DNA of 64,000 bases from UBA4416 sp964541155 (GTDB lineage Bacteria > Bacteroidota > Bacteroidia > B-17B0 > Aurantibacillaceae): the NCBI GenBank assembly GCA_964541155.1, contig CAZIPC010000003.1, positions 1 through 64,000 of the forward strand, written 5' to 3'. Shown one piece after another: positions 35,016 through 44,392 of the stretch. Under the pieces are notes generated by a model. It had not been told where the DNA came from. It saw only the letters and a list, made by a program, of their open reading frames with translations, and did no database searches. A program made the translations under genes and the position numbers. Numbering within the stretch: position 1 is the stretch's first letter; each line of letters opens with the position of its first letter.

Positions 35016-36611
35016 TTAATCAACGTTATCATGTAAAAATGAGTTATTAGGTCGTATTTCATTGTTTTCTCCTAAAGTATAACGAGAAACTTGTGAATCT
35101 GTAGATGGTGTAGAATTGCTATCTAAGTTTACTTGTTTACGTTGCCAAGCCGATTCTTTTTCTAAATGAGCTAGACCTTCAGGAGTTTTCATTTTTAATG
35201 TTAACTCTTTTAATTTTTTTATGCGTTCTTGAGCTAAACGAATTTGCTCTTCACGGCTATTATTCTCAACTGAAGCAGTTTCATTAATTTCTGTTTCAGA
35301 AGAAATATCATTAATAATGAATTCTTGTTTAGGAGTTTCATTAACAGGTTCTTTTATTTCATTGATGAACGTTAATGGAATTTCAACTTCTGGGTTTTCA
35401 TCTAATGAATAAATTTTAAATGCAGGTTTTTCCTCTTCACTAATTTTATTTTCAGTAGTATTAATTATATCATCTACTTTATTAATAGTTGCGTTTTCTA
35501 CATTCTCTGATTTTGTAATGATAAAAGGTTCTTCAGCTTGGATTTCATCAATAATAGAGGTTTGTATTACTTCTGCTTTTGGGGCTTGAGGCTCATCTAA
35601 TCTTACAATTTTACGTTCTTGAAAAGTAGGAGCTTCATAACCTGAATTCATTTTTGAATTAAAGCCAGTTGCAATAATTGTAACAGATACATTGTCACCT
35701 AAAGAAGGATCTGTACCATAGCCTGTAATTAATTCTGCAGAACCGCCAGCTGCTTCTTGAATAAAATCTGTTATTTCGCCAAATTCATCCATTTCAATAT
35801 CATCACTTCCACTCATGATGTTTAATAATACATGACGTGCTCCTGAAATATCATTGTCATTTAATAAAGGTGAAACTAATGCATTTTCCACTGCTCTTAA
35901 AGCACGTTTTTCTCCGCTAGCAATTGCAGATCCCATGATTGCAACGCCGCTGTCTTGCATAACGGTTTTAACATCATTAAAATCAACATTTACGTGCATA
36001 TGTAAGCTAATGATTTCAGCAATTGATTTTGCAGCACTTGTTAATACGTTATCTGCATGTGCAAATGCTTCTGTCATTTTTAAGCTTCCGTAAATTTCAC
36101 GTAGTTTATCGTTACCAATAACAATAAGTGTATCTACATATTTTTTCATTTCCTCCAAACCTTTTTCGGCTTGTTCTCTACGTTTTTTTCCTTCAAAAGA
36201 AAATGGGATAGTAACAATACCAACTGTTAAAATACCTAATTCTTTTGCAATAGATGCGATTACAGGAGCTGCTCCAGTTCCAGTTCCGCCACCTAAACCA
36301 GCAGTTATAAAAACCATTTCAGTGTTGTCTTTCAATAGGTTTTTTATTTCTTCTATGCTTTCTAATGCAGAGTCTCGACCAACTTCTGGTTTAGCACCAG
36401 CACCAAGGCCTCTAGTTAAAGAGTTTCCTAGTTGTATTTTATGAGGTACAGGGCTTTTTCCTAATGCTTGTTTATCTGTATTGCATACAATAAAATCTAC
36501 ACCTTTAATTCCTAGGCGGAACATATGATTAACAGCGTTACTTCCGCCGCCGCCAACGCCAATTACTTTAATAATTGAACTTTCTTCTTGTGGTAATTCA
36601 AATTGCATCAT
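35016..36611 (-). CDS. ftsZ: Cell division protein FtsZ
   Basis: Tubulin-like GTPase that forms the Z-ring. At 531 residues it is long because of an acidic, low-complexity C-terminal linker (about 330-480), as usual in Bacteroidota. The GTP-binding motifs are GVGGGGSNAVNHMFRLG (19-34 region) and the tubulin signature GGGTGTG (107-113). The extreme C-terminus (RPNNSFLHDNVD) is short and acidic. It is the last gene of the dcw cluster and ends at the bidirectional palindrome. MM start: either Met is possible. Confidence 0.98.
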   Translation of the reverse strand: MMQFELPQEESSIIKVIGVGGGGSNAVNHMFRLGIKGVDFIVCNTDKQALGKSPVPHKIQLGNSLTRGLGAGAKPEVGRDSALESIEEIKNLLKDNTEMVFITAGLGGGTGTGAAPVIASIAKELGILTVGIVTIPFSFEGKKRREQAEKGLEEMKKYVDTLIVIGNDKLREIYGSLKMTEAFAHADNVLTSAAKSIAEIISLHMHVNVDFNDVKTVMQDSGVAIMGSAIASGEKRALRAVENALVSPLLNDNDISGARHVLLNIMSGSDDIEMDEFGEITDFIQEAAGGSAELITGYGTDPSLGDNVSVTIIATGFNSKMNSGYEAPTFQERKIVRLDEPQAPKAEVIQTSIIDEIQAEEPFIITKSENVENATINKVDDIINTTENKISEEEKPAFKIYSLDENPEVEIPLTFINEIKEPVNETPKQEFIINDISSETEINETASVENNSREEQIRLAQERIKKLKELTLKMKTPEGLAHLEKESAWQRKQVNLDSNSTPSTDSQVSRYTLGENNEIRPNNSFLHDNVD

Positions 36612-36660
36612 GATAATATAGTTTTAATTTTTTTGATTCTTAAATTTTACCTTTATATTT

Positions 36661-38025
36661 TTATTCCACATCGTCACTCATCCAGTCTTTGGCTTTATTA
36701 ATTAAAGAGTCAAAGAAGCTGCCTACTTTTTGTTTAGAGTGACCTGTTATTTTTTTCTCTATTTTTTGTTTTGGTTCAGTTGTTTCTACAACTATTTTTT
36801 CTTCAATAGGTTTAGCAGAGTTCGTTCCACGTTTTGCTTCACGCTCGTATTTTTCAATACCTTTCATTACTAAGCCTATACCAGTTGCGTACATTGGATT
36901 TTTTAATTCGTCATCTGCGCCAGCTAGATGCTCATTAGGTGTCCCAATTCTGCAGTCCATACCAGTTGTTAGCATTACTAATTGTTGTAAATGCTTTAAT
37001 TGAGCTCCACCACCAGTAACTACAATTCCTCCAGCTAACTTACGTTCAAATCCAGAGCTTTTTATTTCAAATAAAACAAACTCTAAAATTTCCTCCATTC
37101 TGGCTTGGATAATTTGAGCTAAAGTATTTACTGAAATTTCTTTATGTGCTCTTCCTCTTAATCCTGGAATAGAAATTACTTCATTCATTTGATTTTCTTG
37201 CGCGAGTGCAGAGCCGAATCGTATTTTTAATTGCTCAGCTTGTGTTTTAATAATGCCGCAACCTTCTTTAATATCATCTGTAATAATATTTCCACCAAAA
37301 GGTATAACAGCTGTGTGACGAATGATACCATCATAAAAAATAGCAACATCTGTTGTTCCTCCGCCAATATCAACTAATACAACTCCTGCTTCTTTTTCCT
37401 CATCGCTTAAAACGGCATCAGCACTTGCTAACGGCTCTAAGTGTAAATCTACAGTAGTTAATTTAGCTCTATCTACACATTTAAAAATATTTTTTACAGC
37501 AGAAACTTGTCCTGTAATAATGTGAAAATTTCCTTCAAGGCGTATACCTGAATGACCAATAGGGTTTCTAATTCCGCTTTCGTTATCGATAATGTATTCT
37601 TGAGGAATAACATGGATGATTTCTTCTCCTGGATTCATTACTAATCGATGCATATTATCAATTAATTGATCTACATCGTTTTGAGAAACCTCTTCATCTA
37701 AAGATTTACGAGTTACCATTCCGCGGTGCTGCATACTTTTTATATGTTGGCCAGCAATACCTACAATAACCTCTTCAATATCAATATTAGCTTTATCACC
37801 AGCAAGTTTTATAGCTGATTTAATAGATTCAATTGTTTGCTCAATATTAGCAACTACGCCTCTGTGTACGCCCAGCGATTCGGATTTACCTATGCTTAAA
37901 ATTTCTATTTTACCGTGCTCGTTTTTGTATCCAACAATAGCGGCAATTTTAGTTGTTCCAATATCTAGTCCTACAACTAGTTCAGCATTTTCAGGCATTT
38001 CTTTTTTTATTTGTTTATTGTCCAT
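36661..38025 (-). CDS. ftsA: Cell division protein FtsA
   Basis: Actin-like membrane tether of FtsZ. 454 residues, with the phosphate-binding motif VVGLDIGTTKIAAIVGY, the 1C subdomain following, VVLVDIGGGTTDVAIFY, and AGGIVVTGGGAQLKHLQQL. The C-terminal VGSFFDSLINKAKDWMSDDVE is the amphipathic membrane-targeting helix. Its start overlaps the ftsQ end by 11 nt, and ftsZ follows after 49 nt. Confidence 0.97.
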   Translation of the reverse strand: MDNKQIKKEMPENAELVVGLDIGTTKIAAIVGYKNEHGKIEILSIGKSESLGVHRGVVANIEQTIESIKSAIKLAGDKANIDIEEVIVGIAGQHIKSMQHRGMVTRKSLDEEVSQNDVDQLIDNMHRLVMNPGEEIIHVIPQEYIIDNESGIRNPIGHSGIRLEGNFHIITGQVSAVKNIFKCVDRAKLTTVDLHLEPLASADAVLSDEEKEAGVVLVDIGGGTTDVAIFYDGIIRHTAVIPFGGNIITDDIKEGCGIIKTQAEQLKIRFGSALAQENQMNEVISIPGLRGRAHKEISVNTLAQIIQARMEEILEFVLFEIKSSGFERKLAGGIVVTGGGAQLKHLQQLVMLTTGMDCRIGTPNEHLAGADDELKNPMYATGIGLVMKGIEKYEREAKRGTNSAKPIEEKIVVETTEPKQKIEKKITGHSKQKVGSFFDSLINKAKDWMSDDVE

Positions 38026-38842
38026 AAACTTGTTTTTTAGTGCAAACCACTTGGTTTTTATATTTTATATTTATTGTTGAATATTTATTCCAACTGTCTG
38101 TTTTGTTTAATCCTTCTGTATAGAATAATTTTAATTTGTTAAATTTTTCTTCCATGTTTGTTGCATCTCCAAAAATTATTTTATGACTTCCTATTGAAGG
38201 ATATAATTCTATTTCTTTATCATTTGTGATGTTTATTTGATGTATCAGGTTTGTTAAAATGGAATCTTTTGATATAAATACGGATATGTTATAGATGTCA
38301 TCTAATACGCTTACTTTACTAAATAATTCATTTTTAGAAATGTTATTTACAGAAAATTGATATCGTGAAGAGAAAGGTTCTAAAATAAATCCAGTTGCTA
38401 TTAATACTCGAGCTGTGTATTTATCGCTTAAAGGCATTAGTTTAGATTTGTCATCTATATAATAGCTTTCTCCATCTAAGTTTATTATTCTTACTATAGG
38501 TGTTCGTTGACTTACATCAATCGTTACATCTCCATTTATATCAGCAGCTATATCTGCATTTTCAATTACAGGATGTGAATTTAGAGCTTTTTCTAAGCTA
38601 TTTATATGTATGTTTTTAAGAGAGATGTTTAAAATAGAATCATTTCTTTCTTTGAAAAATTCTTTAATATCATCCTCGTCAATAAATGTATTTACATCAG
38701 AGTTATTAATTGAAATATAGATATTTTTTACAATTGTATCTTTTTCTTTACTACTAGCAAAAGCTAAAGATGCAAACAAGCCTGATAATCCAATAATCCA
38801 AAGAACGGCAATTATTATATGTTTTAAATTTATTTTTTTCAT
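38015..38842 (-). CDS. ftsQ: Cell division protein FtsQ/DivIB
   Basis: A 275-residue bitopic division protein: short cytoplasmic N-terminus, one transmembrane helix (about 8-30, HIIIAVLWIIGLSGLFASLAF), then a periplasmic part with a POTRA-like region (FIDEDDIKEFFKERNDSILNISLKNIHI) and the FtsQ domain. Sequence is poorly conserved, but position between murC and ftsA supports the call. The start overlaps murC by 4 nt (ATGA) and the end overlaps ftsA by 11 nt. Confidence 0.88.
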   Translation of the reverse strand: MKKINLKHIIIAVLWIIGLSGLFASLAFASSKEKDTIVKNIYISINNSDVNTFIDEDDIKEFFKERNDSILNISLKNIHINSLEKALNSHPVIENADIAADINGDVTIDVSQRTPIVRIINLDGESYYIDDKSKLMPLSDKYTARVLIATGFILEPFSSRYQFSVNNISKNELFSKVSVLDDIYNISVFISKDSILTNLIHQINITNDKEIELYPSIGSHKIIFGDATNMEEKFNKLKLFYTEGLNKTDSWNKYSTINIKYKNQVVCTKKQVYGQ

Positions 38843-40227
38843 TTTTTTATTTTCAGTAAATCTTCAATAGGTTGGATCAATGTATCTATATCTCCTGCTC
38901 CTAATGTTATTACTAATTCGCATTGATGTGTTTTTAAAAAATCAATTACATTTTCTTTTTTTACTAAAAATTTTTGTTTGATTTTCATTTTATCTAACAA
39001 CATCTGTGAGTTAATTCCTTCGATTGGTTTTTCTCTGGCAGGATAGATATCTAGTAGTACGCATATATCTAGTAAATCTAAACTTTCAGCAAAATTATCA
39101 GCAAAATCTCTGGTTCGTGTAAATAAATGAGGTTGAAAAATGCCAGTTATTTTTTTATCCGGATATAATTGTTTTGCAGCTGTAATAGCTGCTTTTAATT
39201 CTTCTGGATGATGGGCATAATCATCTATATATACAACCGATTTTGTTTTTACTCGATAATCAAATCGTCGTTTCACTCCTTTAAAAGAACGTAAGGCGTT
39301 GTTTATTATATCACCTTTTATACCTAATTGCTGTGCTACAGCAACTGCGGCAATTGAATTTTCTACATTGTGTAAGCCTGGTAATCCAATAGCTACATCA
39401 CTTATAAACTCTATAGGACTGTTAATGTTGTAACAAAAATTTCCGTCATTAATGTGTATAGAATCAGCAGAATATTCCGTATCTAAATTTAGTGAGTAGA
39501 TTAGGTGTTTAACCTTGAGACTCAAATCATTATCAACATTTTTTTTAACAATTAAAAATCCGTTTTTTTGAATCTGATTAGCAAACTCACTATATGTTTG
39601 ATGCATTGATTTAGCGTCTCCATAAATATCTAAATGATCGGCATCAACGCTTGTAATTACAGTTATATATGGGTGTAATGTTAAAAATGAGCGATCATAC
39701 TCGTCTGCTTCAACTACTACAAAGGCATCATTATCATCAGCGTTTCCAAGTAATAAGTTGGTATTATAGTTTTGAGAAATGCCCCCTAAAAAGGCAAAAC
39801 AATTAATTTTTGCTGTTTTTAATATATGAGTGATTAACGTAGTAGTGGTAGTTTTTCCATGAGTGCCGGCAATAGCAATTGTTTTAAATTGTTTTGTGAT
39901 TTCGCCTAAAACCCATGCTCTTTTTTGAAGTTGATAACCGTTTTCTTTTAAATAGATAAGTTCTCCATGGTTTTGAGGAATTGCAGGAGTGTAAATTACT
40001 AAAACATCTTCTTTTTTATACTTTGAAAATAGAGTTTTTAGTAAAGAAATGTTTTCTGTAAAATGCAATTCAGTTCCTTCGTCTTGTAGTTGTTTGGTAA
40101 GTTCTGTTTCGGTTTTATCGTAGCCATATACCGTTTTTTTGTAATGATTAAAGTAGCGTACTAGAGCACTCATTCCTATGCCACCAGCACCCAGGAAATA
40201 ATATAATTTATAATCTAGTATTTTCAT
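38839..40227 (-). CDS. murC: UDP-N-acetylmuramate--L-alanine ligase MurC
   Basis: Adds L-Ala to UDP-MurNAc, the first amino acid of the stem peptide. 462 residues: N-terminal Rossmann YFLGAGGIGMSALVRYF; ATP loop IAIAGTHGKTTTTTLI; VVEADEYDRSFL; DADHLDIYG; YAHHPEELKA; GIFQPHLFTRTRDF. No ddl gene lies between murC and ftsQ, unlike E. coli. The murC ATG overlaps the murG stop by 1 nt. Confidence 0.97.
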   Translation of the reverse strand: MKILDYKLYYFLGAGGIGMSALVRYFNHYKKTVYGYDKTETELTKQLQDEGTELHFTENISLLKTLFSKYKKEDVLVIYTPAIPQNHGELIYLKENGYQLQKRAWVLGEITKQFKTIAIAGTHGKTTTTTLITHILKTAKINCFAFLGGISQNYNTNLLLGNADDNDAFVVVEADEYDRSFLTLHPYITVITSVDADHLDIYGDAKSMHQTYSEFANQIQKNGFLIVKKNVDNDLSLKVKHLIYSLNLDTEYSADSIHINDGNFCYNINSPIEFISDVAIGLPGLHNVENSIAAVAVAQQLGIKGDIINNALRSFKGVKRRFDYRVKTKSVVYIDDYAHHPEELKAAITAAKQLYPDKKITGIFQPHLFTRTRDFADNFAESLDLLDICVLLDIYPAREKPIEGINSQMLLDKMKIKQKFLVKKENVIDFLKTHQCELVITLGAGDIDTLIQPIEDLLKIKK

Positions 40228-41336
40228 TACAGGGTATAGTTAGCTAATTTTAAAACTTCTTGGGCAATGATATTTGTTGAATTCGGTAAAGCTAGCAATG
40301 CGCAGTTTTTACTCAATTCTTGTTGTAAAGATGTGTTATTTGCTATAGCAATAGCTTCTTTAATTAATTTTGTTTTCGTTTGATCGTCTCGTATTAAAAT
40401 GGCAGCTTTTTTATTCACTAAAGACATCGCATTTTTAGTTTGATGATCTTCGGCAGCTGTTAATAATGGAACTAAAATACTTGGTTTTTCTACTATGCAT
40501 AACTCTGAAATCGCTCCAGCTCCAGCCCTAGAAATTACTATATCAGCGCAAGCATATGCCAAATCCATTCGGGTAATAAAATCAACTGCTTTTATGTTTT
40601 TTGATTCGAATTTAGTTGTTTGTTGTTTAGCTAATTCAAAGTATGTTTTGCCTGTTTGCCAAATTAATTGAATATTGTTTTCTGCGAATTGTTCTAAGCC
40701 CGAACTTATTGCTTCGTTTATACCTTTGGCTCCAAGGCTTCCTCCAATTACTAATATTGTTTTGTGGTTTTTATTTAGTTTAAAAAAGTCAAAGGCTTCA
40801 TCACGTTTAGTATTAATACTTATGATATCCTGTCTCACTGGGTTACCGGTTAGTATAATTTTTTCTTTAGGAAAAAAATGTTCCATCCCTTCATAAGCTA
40901 CACAAATTTTACTGGCTTTTTTTGATAATATTTTATTAGTGATGCCAGCATAAGAATTTTGTTCTTGTAATAATGCAGGAATACCTTTTGATATTGCCGC
41001 TTTTAATAATGGACCCGAAGCATAACCACCTGTTCCAACAACTACATGTGGCTTAAAATCGTTCACAATTTTTCGTGTTTTTATAAGAGATTGAATGATT
41101 AAGAATGGTAATTTTAAATTAGAAAATGTTAATTTGCGCTGCAAACCAGCAATAGGTACACCAATAATGTTGTAGCCAGCTGCAGGAACTTTTTCCATTT
41201 CCATTTTTCCTAAAGCACCAACAAATAAAATATCGGCATGTGGTACAATTTTTTTTATTTCGTTAGCAATAGCTATTGCAGGAAATATATGACCTCCAGT
41301 TCCTCCCCCGCTTAGTATTACTTTTAATGGTTTCAT
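40227..41336 (-). CDS. murG: Lipid II synthase glycosyltransferase MurG
   Basis: Transfers GlcNAc to lipid I to make lipid II at the inner membrane face. 369 residues: GGGTGGHIFPAIAIANEI (donor loop), VVGTGGYASGPLLKAA, and the UDP-binding SRAGAGAISELCIVEKPSILVPL. ftsW lies 3 nt upstream and murC is coupled downstream by a 1-nt overlap. Confidence 0.97.
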   Translation of the reverse strand: MKPLKVILSGGGTGGHIFPAIAIANEIKKIVPHADILFVGALGKMEMEKVPAAGYNIIGVPIAGLQRKLTFSNLKLPFLIIQSLIKTRKIVNDFKPHVVVGTGGYASGPLLKAAISKGIPALLQEQNSYAGITNKILSKKASKICVAYEGMEHFFPKEKIILTGNPVRQDIISINTKRDEAFDFFKLNKNHKTILVIGGSLGAKGINEAISSGLEQFAENNIQLIWQTGKTYFELAKQQTTKFESKNIKAVDFITRMDLAYACADIVISRAGAGAISELCIVEKPSILVPLLTAAEDHQTKNAMSLVNKKAAILIRDDQTKTKLIKEAIAIANNTSLQQELSKNCALLALPNSTNIIAQEVLKLANYTL

Positions 41337-41339
41337 GTT

Positions 41340-42488
41340 TTATTCTGTTATTACTTCAGGTTCTTCTTTTTCTTCGTTAGATTTACTTACACTTAAAATG
41401 ATTCCAATAGAAATACATGTAAACCAAATGGATGTTCCACCCATACTTACCAAAGGAAGTGGTTGGCCTGTAACAGGGAATAAATTAACAGCAACTGCCA
41501 TGTTTATTAGTGCTTGAAATACTAAGCTAAAACTTAATCCAACAGCCATTAGTCCTCCAAATGTTTTTTCTGAATCACGTAAAATTCTAATACCTCTAAA
41601 TAATAATATCATATATAAGAAAAGCATTATTAAACCTGTAAATAATCCGTATTCTTCAATTATGATTGCATAAATAAAATCTGAGGAGGCTTGTGGTAAA
41701 AATGCTCGCTGAGTACTATTTCCAGGACCTTTTCCAATGATACCTCCGTTTGCAATTGCAATTTTTGCTTGTTCACTTTGGTAATTGCTTTTAGAGTCTC
41801 CTTTACTAAAATTTTCTATTCGTGCTTTCCATGTCGCTCCTCTTGGTATTAAATCGGGAAACTGATAAATTATAATTCCTAAAAATAATGCAAACCCAAT
41901 ACATCCGCCAAGTATATACATTATAAACTTTAATTTTACTCTCCCAACAAACATTAAAAATAAACAGTTAGAAAACAATAAAGCGGCTGTAGAAAAATTT
42001 GCCGGGAAAATTAATATGCAAATGAAACCAACAGGAAGTAGTAAATATTTTATTACTGATTTAAAATCATCTAATTGGTCTTGTTTTATAGTTAATGTGC
42101 GTGCAACAAAAATCAATAAAATAATTTTTGCAATATCAGATGATTGAAATGTTAACCCTAACCCAGGAATTTCAACCCATCTATTGGCTTCGCCAGCACT
42201 TACACCTTTTAATAAAGTAAATAATAATAAAGGTATTACTAAGAAAATTCCAATTTGACCTACTCTTGAAAATAAGGTATACTTCAGTTTATGGACCAAA
42301 TACATAATAATTAAACCTCCTAAAATTGTAATAGCATGTTTAACTAAATAAGCTTCAGTATTTCCTTGTTTATATTTATGAGCTAATGTTACAACTGAAC
42401 TATATACTACTAAAATAGAGAGTAAAGACAATAAAAAAACTATTGCCCAAATTACTCTATCTCCTTTTAAGTACGCAAATTGTTTCAT
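41340..42488 (-). CDS. ftsW: SEDS peptidoglycan polymerase FtsW
   Basis: A 382-residue SEDS glycosyltransferase with about ten transmembrane helices. Signatures: GEANRWVEIPGLGLTFQSSDIAKII, GNSTQRAFLPQASSDFIYAIIIEEYGLFTG and TGQPLPLVSMGGTSIW. It works with FtsI to build septal wall. The gene is preceded on the minus strand by an 84-bp gap after the stand-alone MurD-like gene, the largest gap inside the cluster. Confidence 0.96.
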   Translation of the reverse strand: MKQFAYLKGDRVIWAIVFLLSLLSILVVYSSVVTLAHKYKQGNTEAYLVKHAITILGGLIIMYLVHKLKYTLFSRVGQIGIFLVIPLLLFTLLKGVSAGEANRWVEIPGLGLTFQSSDIAKIILLIFVARTLTIKQDQLDDFKSVIKYLLLPVGFICILIFPANFSTAALLFSNCLFLMFVGRVKLKFIMYILGGCIGFALFLGIIIYQFPDLIPRGATWKARIENFSKGDSKSNYQSEQAKIAIANGGIIGKGPGNSTQRAFLPQASSDFIYAIIIEEYGLFTGLIMLFLYMILLFRGIRILRDSEKTFGGLMAVGLSFSLVFQALINMAVAVNLFPVTGQPLPLVSMGGTSIWFTCISIGIILSVSKSNEEKEEPEVITE

Positions 42489-42572
42489 TAGTGCTTTTTT
42501 ATGTTATTAATTTTATATGATTGAATAATGATTTATTTATTTATCATTATTATATATTATGTATGAAATTAC

Positions 42573-43037
42573 TTATTGTTTTAAAACTAGTTCTTTAAAC
42601 TTATTACCTCTATTTTTATAATTATCAAAAGGGTCAAAGCTAGGACATGCAGGTGAAAACAAAACTGCTTGGTTTTTAATTGCTTTTGTTTTCGAAACAT
42701 TAACAGCACTTTCTAAATTATCTACTACAATTACCATAACATGTTTATTGAAAATGTTTTTTATTTCAGCGAAACGCCTGCCGTAATATATAACAGTTTT
42801 GATGTTATAGTAGTTTATATTAGTAAACCATGAATAGTCTGTTTTTAAATCATCTCCACCTAATATTAAAACTATTTCAGCATCTAAAGAGTTTATGCTT
42901 TCAACAGCATGCTTTGCATTTGTTGCTTTTGAATCATTAATAAATGTAATGTCATTAATAGTTGCTACAAATTCAAAACTATGATCTGTTTCTCTATTAA
43001 TAGAGAATGTTTTTTTATCTAAAGCAAGTTCTTTCAT
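42573..43037 (-). CDS. Stand-alone MurD C-terminal (domain 3) paralogue
   Basis: An intact 154-codon frame from ATG 43035-43037, 1 nt after the murD stop, with its own TAA. It aligns with the C-terminal domain of the adjacent MurD and lacks both the UDP-MurNAc-binding and ATP-loop domains. By hand, HSFEFVAT...FINDSKATN...VLILGG matches MurD at 24 of 43 positions and LFSPACPSFDPFDNYKNRG...V at 16 of 26. It keeps DSKATN, a Lys after LGGDD (as in canonical MurD) and SPACxSFD, the residues that contact substrate in E. coli MurD. It cannot be a ligase alone. A scaffold, regulator or decaying duplicate are possible; conservation of key motifs argues against simple decay. Confidence 0.85.
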   Translation of the reverse strand: MKELALDKKTFSINRETDHSFEFVATINDITFINDSKATNAKHAVESINSLDAEIVLILGGDDLKTDYSWFTNINYYNIKTVIYYGRRFAEIKNIFNKHVMVIVVDNLESAVNVSKTKAIKNQAVLFSPACPSFDPFDNYKNRGNKFKELVLKQ

Positions 43038-43038
43038 A

Positions 43039-44385
43039 CTAAAGGCTTCTTACTGCAGATTTAAATTGAACACCTCTATCTTCATAGTTTTTAAATAAAT
43101 CAAAGCTGGCACAAGCTGGAGATAATAATACCGCATCGCCTTTAGCGGCTAATTTATAAGACATCGCTACGGCTTCTGCCGCTGAGCTTGCTTCCATAAT
43201 TTTTTCTACAGAACTACTAAAAGCTTTAATGATTTTTTTATTATCAACTCCTAAGCAAACGATAGCTTTTACTTTTTCTTTAACTAAATCAATTAATTCT
43301 TCGTAATTATTTCCTTTATCTTGTCCACCAAGAATTAGGACTGTTGGTTTTTGCATACTTTCTAAAGCATACCAAGTTGAATTTATATTTGTTGCTTTTG
43401 AATCATTAATAAATTCAATTCCATTAATAGATGCAACAAATTCTAGACGATGTTCAACATTTACGAAGTCTTCTAAACTTTCGCGAATAATGTCTTTGCG
43501 TATATCTACTATACGTGCGGCCATTGAAGCGGCCATTGAATTGTAAACATTGTGTTTACCTGCCAAAGCTAATTGTTCTAGGGTCATAATTAAGGGTTTA
43601 GGGTTATTATTATAATTAAGGGTTATTTCATTGTTTTGTAAAAAGGCGCCATTGCCCTCTATCGCTTTCTTAATACTGAATGGGATGCAATTAGCTGCGA
43701 TAGAATTCTTGTTCATGTATTCTTGTATTGTAACATCATCAGCACAATACACAAATGAATCTTTTTCTGTTTGGTTTTGAGTAATGCGAAACTTGGATGC
43801 TACATAATTCTCAAATTTGTAATCATATCTATCTAAATGATCAGGGGTAATGTTTAATAAAATTGCTATATCCGCTTTAAACTGAAACATCCCGTCTAAT
43901 TGAAAGCTGCTTAACTCTAAAACATAATAGTCAAAATTTTCTGTTGCTACTTGATAAGCAAAACTTTTTCCAACATTACCACCTAATCCAACATTGTAGC
44001 CAGCTTTTTTTAGAATATGGTATGTAAGTAGGGTAGTGGTTGTTTTTCCATTACTACCAGTTATGCATATTTTTTTTGCATTAGTATAACGACCTGCAAA
44101 TTCTATTTCAGATATAATTGGAATATTTTTTTCTTTTGCTTTTATAATCAATTCTGATTTATCAGAAATGCCAGGACTTTTTATAATTTCTAGTGCATTT
44201 AAAACTAAATCTTCAGTGTGATGTTCCTCTTCAAATGCAATGTTATATTTTTGTAGTTCTTTTTTATATTTATCTTGAATTAAACCTTTGTCGGATACGA
44301 ACACGTTAAAGCCTTTTGACTGTGCTAATATAGCACTGCCAACTCCGCTTTCGCCGCTACCTAATATTACAATTCGTTTATTCAA
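43039..44385 (-). CDS. murD: UDP-N-acetylmuramoyl-alanine--D-glutamate ligase MurD
   Basis: Adds D-Glu to UDP-MurNAc-L-Ala. A full-length 448-residue three-domain ligase: IVILGSGESGVGSAIL, the ATP loop ITGSNGKTTTTLLTYH, NITPDHLDRYD, then EFINDSKATN and LLSPACASFD in domain 3. The start is a TTG at 44383-44385; an in-frame stop lies upstream and no ATG fits. Immediately downstream (1 nt) is the separate copy of its domain 3. mraY ends 7 nt upstream. Confidence 0.96.
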   Translation of the reverse strand: MNKRIVILGSGESGVGSAILAQSKGFNVFVSDKGLIQDKYKKELQKYNIAFEEEHHTEDLVLNALEIIKSPGISDKSELIIKAKEKNIPIISEIEFAGRYTNAKKICITGSNGKTTTTLLTYHILKKAGYNVGLGGNVGKSFAYQVATENFDYYVLELSSFQLDGMFQFKADIAILLNITPDHLDRYDYKFENYVASKFRITQNQTEKDSFVYCADDVTIQEYMNKNSIAANCIPFSIKKAIEGNGAFLQNNEITLNYNNNPKPLIMTLEQLALAGKHNVYNSMAASMAARIVDIRKDIIRESLEDFVNVEHRLEFVASINGIEFINDSKATNINSTWYALESMQKPTVLILGGQDKGNNYEELIDLVKEKVKAIVCLGVDNKKIIKAFSSSVEKIMEASSAAEAVAMSYKLAAKGDAVLLSPACASFDLFKNYEDRGVQFKSAVRSL

Positions 44386-44392
44386 TGTTGTA

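Noticed and set aside
42573..43037. Idea that the MurD-like frame is a frameshifted tail of murD
   Set aside because: murD itself is full-length with its own intact domain 3 and stop; the extra frame begins 1 nt later and is a second, diverged copy.
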